NCBI GenBank assembly: GCA_002753185.1
Contig: PDZX01000002.1
Coordinates: 62,001-126,000 of the forward strand
From: Magnetococcales bacterium WMHbin3
GTDB taxonomy: Bacteria > Pseudomonadota > Magnetococcia > Magnetococcales > Magnetaquicoccaceae
Length of the DNA stretch: 64,000 bases
Direction of reading: 5' to 3'
The notes under the pieces are model-generated. The model made no database searches, was not told the origin of the DNA, and was given only the letters and a program-made list of their open reading frames with translations. A program made the translations under genes and the position numbers. Positions 61,689 through 64,000 of this stretch are shown one piece after another; the first letter of the stretch is position 1, and every line of letters starts with the position of its first letter.

Positions 61689-62630
61689 ATGTCAGGATAC
61701 CAGGAAATCCATGCCGGTGTCACCTGTATCGATGTCGGTTACGTGCGTCCCGGTTTCGCTGCCGCCTGGTTGATCCGGGAAGGGGAGCGGGCCGTCTTCG
61801 TGGAGACCGGCCCCCTGCCGTCCGTCCCTGGGTTGCTGGAGGCGTTGCGGGCGTCCGGCCTCTCCCCGGAGGCCGTGGAGGCGGTCATCGTCACCCATGT
61901 CCATCTGGATCACGCGGGCGGGGCAGGGGAGTTGCTGCGCCATCTCCCCAATGCCCGGCTGCTGGCCCATCCGGCGGGAATGGCCCATTTGACCGATCCC
62001 TCCCGCTTGATCGCCGGGTCCATGGAGGTCTATGGCGAGGCGCTGTTCCTGGACACCCTGGCCGGGGCCGTGCCGGTGGATCCGGCGCGGATCGATGCCG
62101 TCCGGGACGGGGAGTGCTTCCGGCTTGGGGGACGCCCATTGACCATGATCCACACCCCCGGTCACTGCCTCAATCATCTGTGCGTCTGGGACGAAGTCTC
62201 GCGCTGCCTTTTTTCCGGGGACGCCTGCGGCATCGCCTATCCGGAGTGTACCGTGGGCGATCGGCCCTTCCTGTTTCCCGCCTCCACCCCCACCCAGTTC
62301 GATCCCGAAGCGTATGTCGCCTCGCTGCGCCGGTTGGCGGCCTTGCGTCCGGCATGGCTCTGCCTGACCCATTTCGGCCCGCTGCCCTGGAGCGATGCCC
62401 TGGCCGGGGATCTGGAGGAGATGGTGTCGCGCTACCGGGATCTGGCCATCTCCCTGGACGAATCCCTCCCCCCGGAGGCGTGGACCACCGCCTTGACGGC
62501 CCTGACCCAGGCGCGCTCGATGGAACTCGGCGGAACCGAACAGGCCATGGCGTGGCTGCAAGGGGACATGACGCTCAATGCCCAGGGCCTGGCTGCCTGG
62601 AAGAAGCGCATGACCCGCCAGGGGAAATAG
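61689..62630 (+). CDS. metallo-beta-lactamase-fold hydrolase
   Basis: 313 residues. The metal site is complete: VTHVHLDHAGG near residue 72, HTPGHCLNH near 159, SGDACG near 181 and a final His in LTHFGPLPWSD near 230. The N-terminal strand pattern (GVTCIDVGYVRP, AAWLIREGERAVFVETG) matches hydrolytic MBL proteins such as lactonases and glyoxalase-like enzymes; the substrate is unknown. The oxidoreductase gene starts 2 bases after the stop, so they are co-transcribed. Confidence 0.82.
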   Translation: MSGYQEIHAGVTCIDVGYVRPGFAAAWLIREGERAVFVETGPLPSVPGLLEALRASGLSPEAVEAVIVTHVHLDHAGGAGELLRHLPNARLLAHPAGMAHLTDPSRLIAGSMEVYGEALFLDTLAGAVPVDPARIDAVRDGECFRLGGRPLTMIHTPGHCLNHLCVWDEVSRCLFSGDACGIAYPECTVGDRPFLFPASTPTQFDPEAYVASLRRLAALRPAWLCLTHFGPLPWSDALAGDLEEMVSRYRDLAISLDESLPPEAWTTALTALTQARSMELGGTEQAMAWLQGDMTLNAQGLAAWKKRMTRQGK

Positions 62631-62632
62631 CC

Positions 62633-64000
62633 ATGGAATTGGAACCTGACGCCCGCGTGGCCATCATCGGTGGTGGTCCGGCCGGGTCGCTGACCGCCTT
62701 TTTTCTGCTCAGGCTGGCCAGGGAGATGGGGCAGGCGCTTCGGGTGGAGATTTTCGAGCCGCGCGACTTCTCCCTGACCGGACCGCCGGGGTGCAACATG
62801 TGCGGCGGGGTGATCTCCGAGTCCCTCATGCAGAAAATGGCCACGGAAGGGATCCCGTTGCCCAAGGAGGTGCTGCTGGACGCCATCGACTCCTACGTGC
62901 TGCATACCGATTCCGGATCGGTGGCCATCCGTCCCAGGAGCGACGAGATGCGCATCGCCTCGATCTTTCGCGGCGGTGGCCCGGCCGGCGCGGAGAGCCA
63001 GAAACCCCTGCCGTGGCTCAGTTTCGACCGCCATTTGTTGGAACTGGCCAAGGGGGCGGGGGCGCGCCACATTCCGCGCCGGGTGCGGCGTCTCGCCTGG
63101 GACGCCGAACACAGGCCCTTGCTGTTTTTGCAGCCCGAACGGGGCGCGGCCCGTGGCGGGGAAGGGGAATTGCCAGGGGAAGGGCCTTATGATCTGCTGG
63201 TGGGGTGCGTGGGTCTCAATGGTTCCGGGGTCAAGCTGTTCGACGACCTGGCGTTCGGCTACCGTCCCCCGCCCAGCGACCGGGCCTGGATCGGGGAACT
63301 CTACATGGGGCACGAGGAGGTCCATCGCCGTCTCGGCAATGCCATGCACGTCTTCCTGTTGAACATCCCGCGTCTGAAATTCGCGGCCTTGACCCCCAAG
63401 GGACATTACGCCACATTGATCATCCTGGGCCAGGATGTGGACGAGGCGTTGGCCGAGCAGGTGCTGCGTTCCCCGGAGATGCGGGAGTTGTTGCCGGTGG
63501 GGTGGCAAACCCCGGTGCGGCCTTGCCATTGTCAGCCGCGCATCAATCTGGGCGCCCCCCATCGGCCGTTCACCGACCGGGTGGTCCTGGTGGGGGATTG
63601 CGCCTCCTCGCGGCTGTACAAGGACGGCATCGGCGCCGCCTATCGCATGGCCAAGGCGTGCGCCCTCACCGTGATGACGCGCGGCGTTGGCGCGGAGGAT
63701 TTCCGGTTGGGCTACTGGCCGGCCTGCCGCCATCTGGACCGGGACAACCTGTTGGGACATTTGCTGTTTTCCATGGATGGCCTGATGCGTCATCTCCCGC
63801 CGTTCCGCAAGGCCATGCTGGCCGTGGTGGGCGACGAGCAGCGGAATCCGGAGGATCCCCGCCGCCTCGGTTCCGCCTTGTGGGACACCTTTACCGGCAG
63901 CGCGACCTACATCGACATCTTTCGGCGCGCGGCCCATCCCCTGAACATGTATCGCCTGGCCATGGCCATTTTGCGGGCGGTCTTCTTGCGGAGTCGCGCA
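62633..64000 (+). CDS. FAD-dependent oxidoreductase, geranylgeranyl reductase-like (3' truncated by window)
   Basis: An open frame from the ATG at 62633 to the right edge, at least 456 residues. The FAD ADP-binding motif is VAIIGGGPAGSLTAFFL at the start. A cysteine pair GCNMCGG lies near residue 50, and the FAD-ribityl motif VVLVGDCASSRLYKDGIGAA near 320. This is the plan of the geranylgeranyl reductase / halogenase-like flavoprotein family; the natural substrate is unknown. It follows the MBL hydrolase gene by 2 bases. The gene leaves the window without a stop, so length and C-terminus cannot be given. Confidence 0.75.
   Translation, partial: MELEPDARVAIIGGGPAGSLTAFFLLRLAREMGQALRVEIFEPRDFSLTGPPGCNMCGGVISESLMQKMATEGIPLPKEVLLDAIDSYVLHTDSGSVAIRPRSDEMRIASIFRGGGPAGAESQKPLPWLSFDRHLLELAKGAGARHIPRRVRRLAWDAEHRPLLFLQPERGAARGGEGELPGEGPYDLLVGCVGLNGSGVKLFDDLAFGYRPPPSDRAWIGELYMGHEEVHRRLGNAMHVFLLNIPRLKFAALTPKGHYATLIILGQDVDEALAEQVLRSPEMRELLPVGWQTPVRPCHCQPRINLGAPHRPFTDRVVLVGDCASSRLYKDGIGAAYRMAKACALTVMTRGVGAEDFRLGYWPACRHLDRDNLLGHLLFSMDGLMRHLPPFRKAMLAVVGDEQRNPEDPRRLGSALWDTFTGSATYIDIFRRAAHPLNMYRLAMAILRAVFLRSRA

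Noticed and set aside
1-64000. tRNA, rRNA, insertion sequences and prophage attachment sites
   Set aside because: I looked for conserved tRNA arm motifs, transposase motifs and flanking direct repeats, especially around 13.6-17.9 kb and 56-58 kb, and found none by eye. A covariance-model and IS search would be needed to be certain.

Overview
The window is gene-dense, high-GC DNA from a Gram-negative bacterium. An outer membrane is implied by the lipoprotein chaperone LolA, a two-partner secretion pair, a SPOR-domain envelope protein and a glycine-zipper envelope protein. The gene complement (argJ, ilvE, ettA, tsaE, rimO, yajQ, yrfG-like, MoxR/DUF58/transglutaminase, CHASE2 cyclase, large hybrid kinase) fits a proteobacterium. 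I cannot fix the class from sequence alone; a magnetococcus-like or other deep-branching proteobacterium is only a guess. No rRNA, tRNA, CRISPR array or insertion sequence was recognised. No stretch longer than about 180 bases lacks a gene.

Layout. 1-5 kb: glycosyltransferase tail, CBS-pair protein, tsaE, DUF302, an ATPase-SPOR membrane protein and two unknown small genes. 5.1-13 kb: a tightly packed operon ilvE-ettA-methyltransferase-moxR-DUF58-transglutaminase. 13.7-17.9 kb: a visibly less GC-rich two-gene unit, a PHP-domain/SMC-like ATPase (TrlF-like) followed by an AlbA_2 (Schlafen-type) ATP-binding protein, which is a candidate defence module. 18.1-24.5 kb: argJ, a yrfG-like phosphatase and a 1488-residue hybrid histidine kinase. 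24.6-35.5 kb, minus strand: a TpsB transporter, a giant TpsA-like exoprotein with about 39 GLUG repeats and a C-terminal caspase-like domain, a secreted unknown protein and a CHASE2 adenylate cyclase.

35.6-56.1 kb is an ion-homeostasis and envelope-stress island. It holds two near-identical pairs of CNNM/CorC-type (DUF21-CBS) transporters, two PhoP/PhoQ-like two-component systems, a TerZ-TerD-DedA-TerC operon, and a long minus-strand operon encoding DUF3124, a fused double DUF1538 antiporter-like protein, three P-II-like proteins, TrkA, TrkH and two single DUF1538 proteins. Four promoters here share one architecture: two tandem 11-bp repeats ending exactly 4 bp before a -10 box. A weaker fifth copy precedes the long operon. 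I infer one OmpR/PhoP-family regulon covering the whole island. The first CNNM pair is followed by a two-component system; the second pair keeps only the first few codons of a response regulator before a terminator. This records a tandem duplication followed by loss.

56.1-60.6 kb, minus strand: lolA-yajQ-rimO, then a Septu-like PtuA ATPase whose start lies inside rimO, and a PtuB HNH nuclease gene interrupted by an in-frame amber codon. 60.6-64 kb: two unknown genes, a metallo-beta-lactamase-fold hydrolase and an FAD oxidoreductase that runs off the end.
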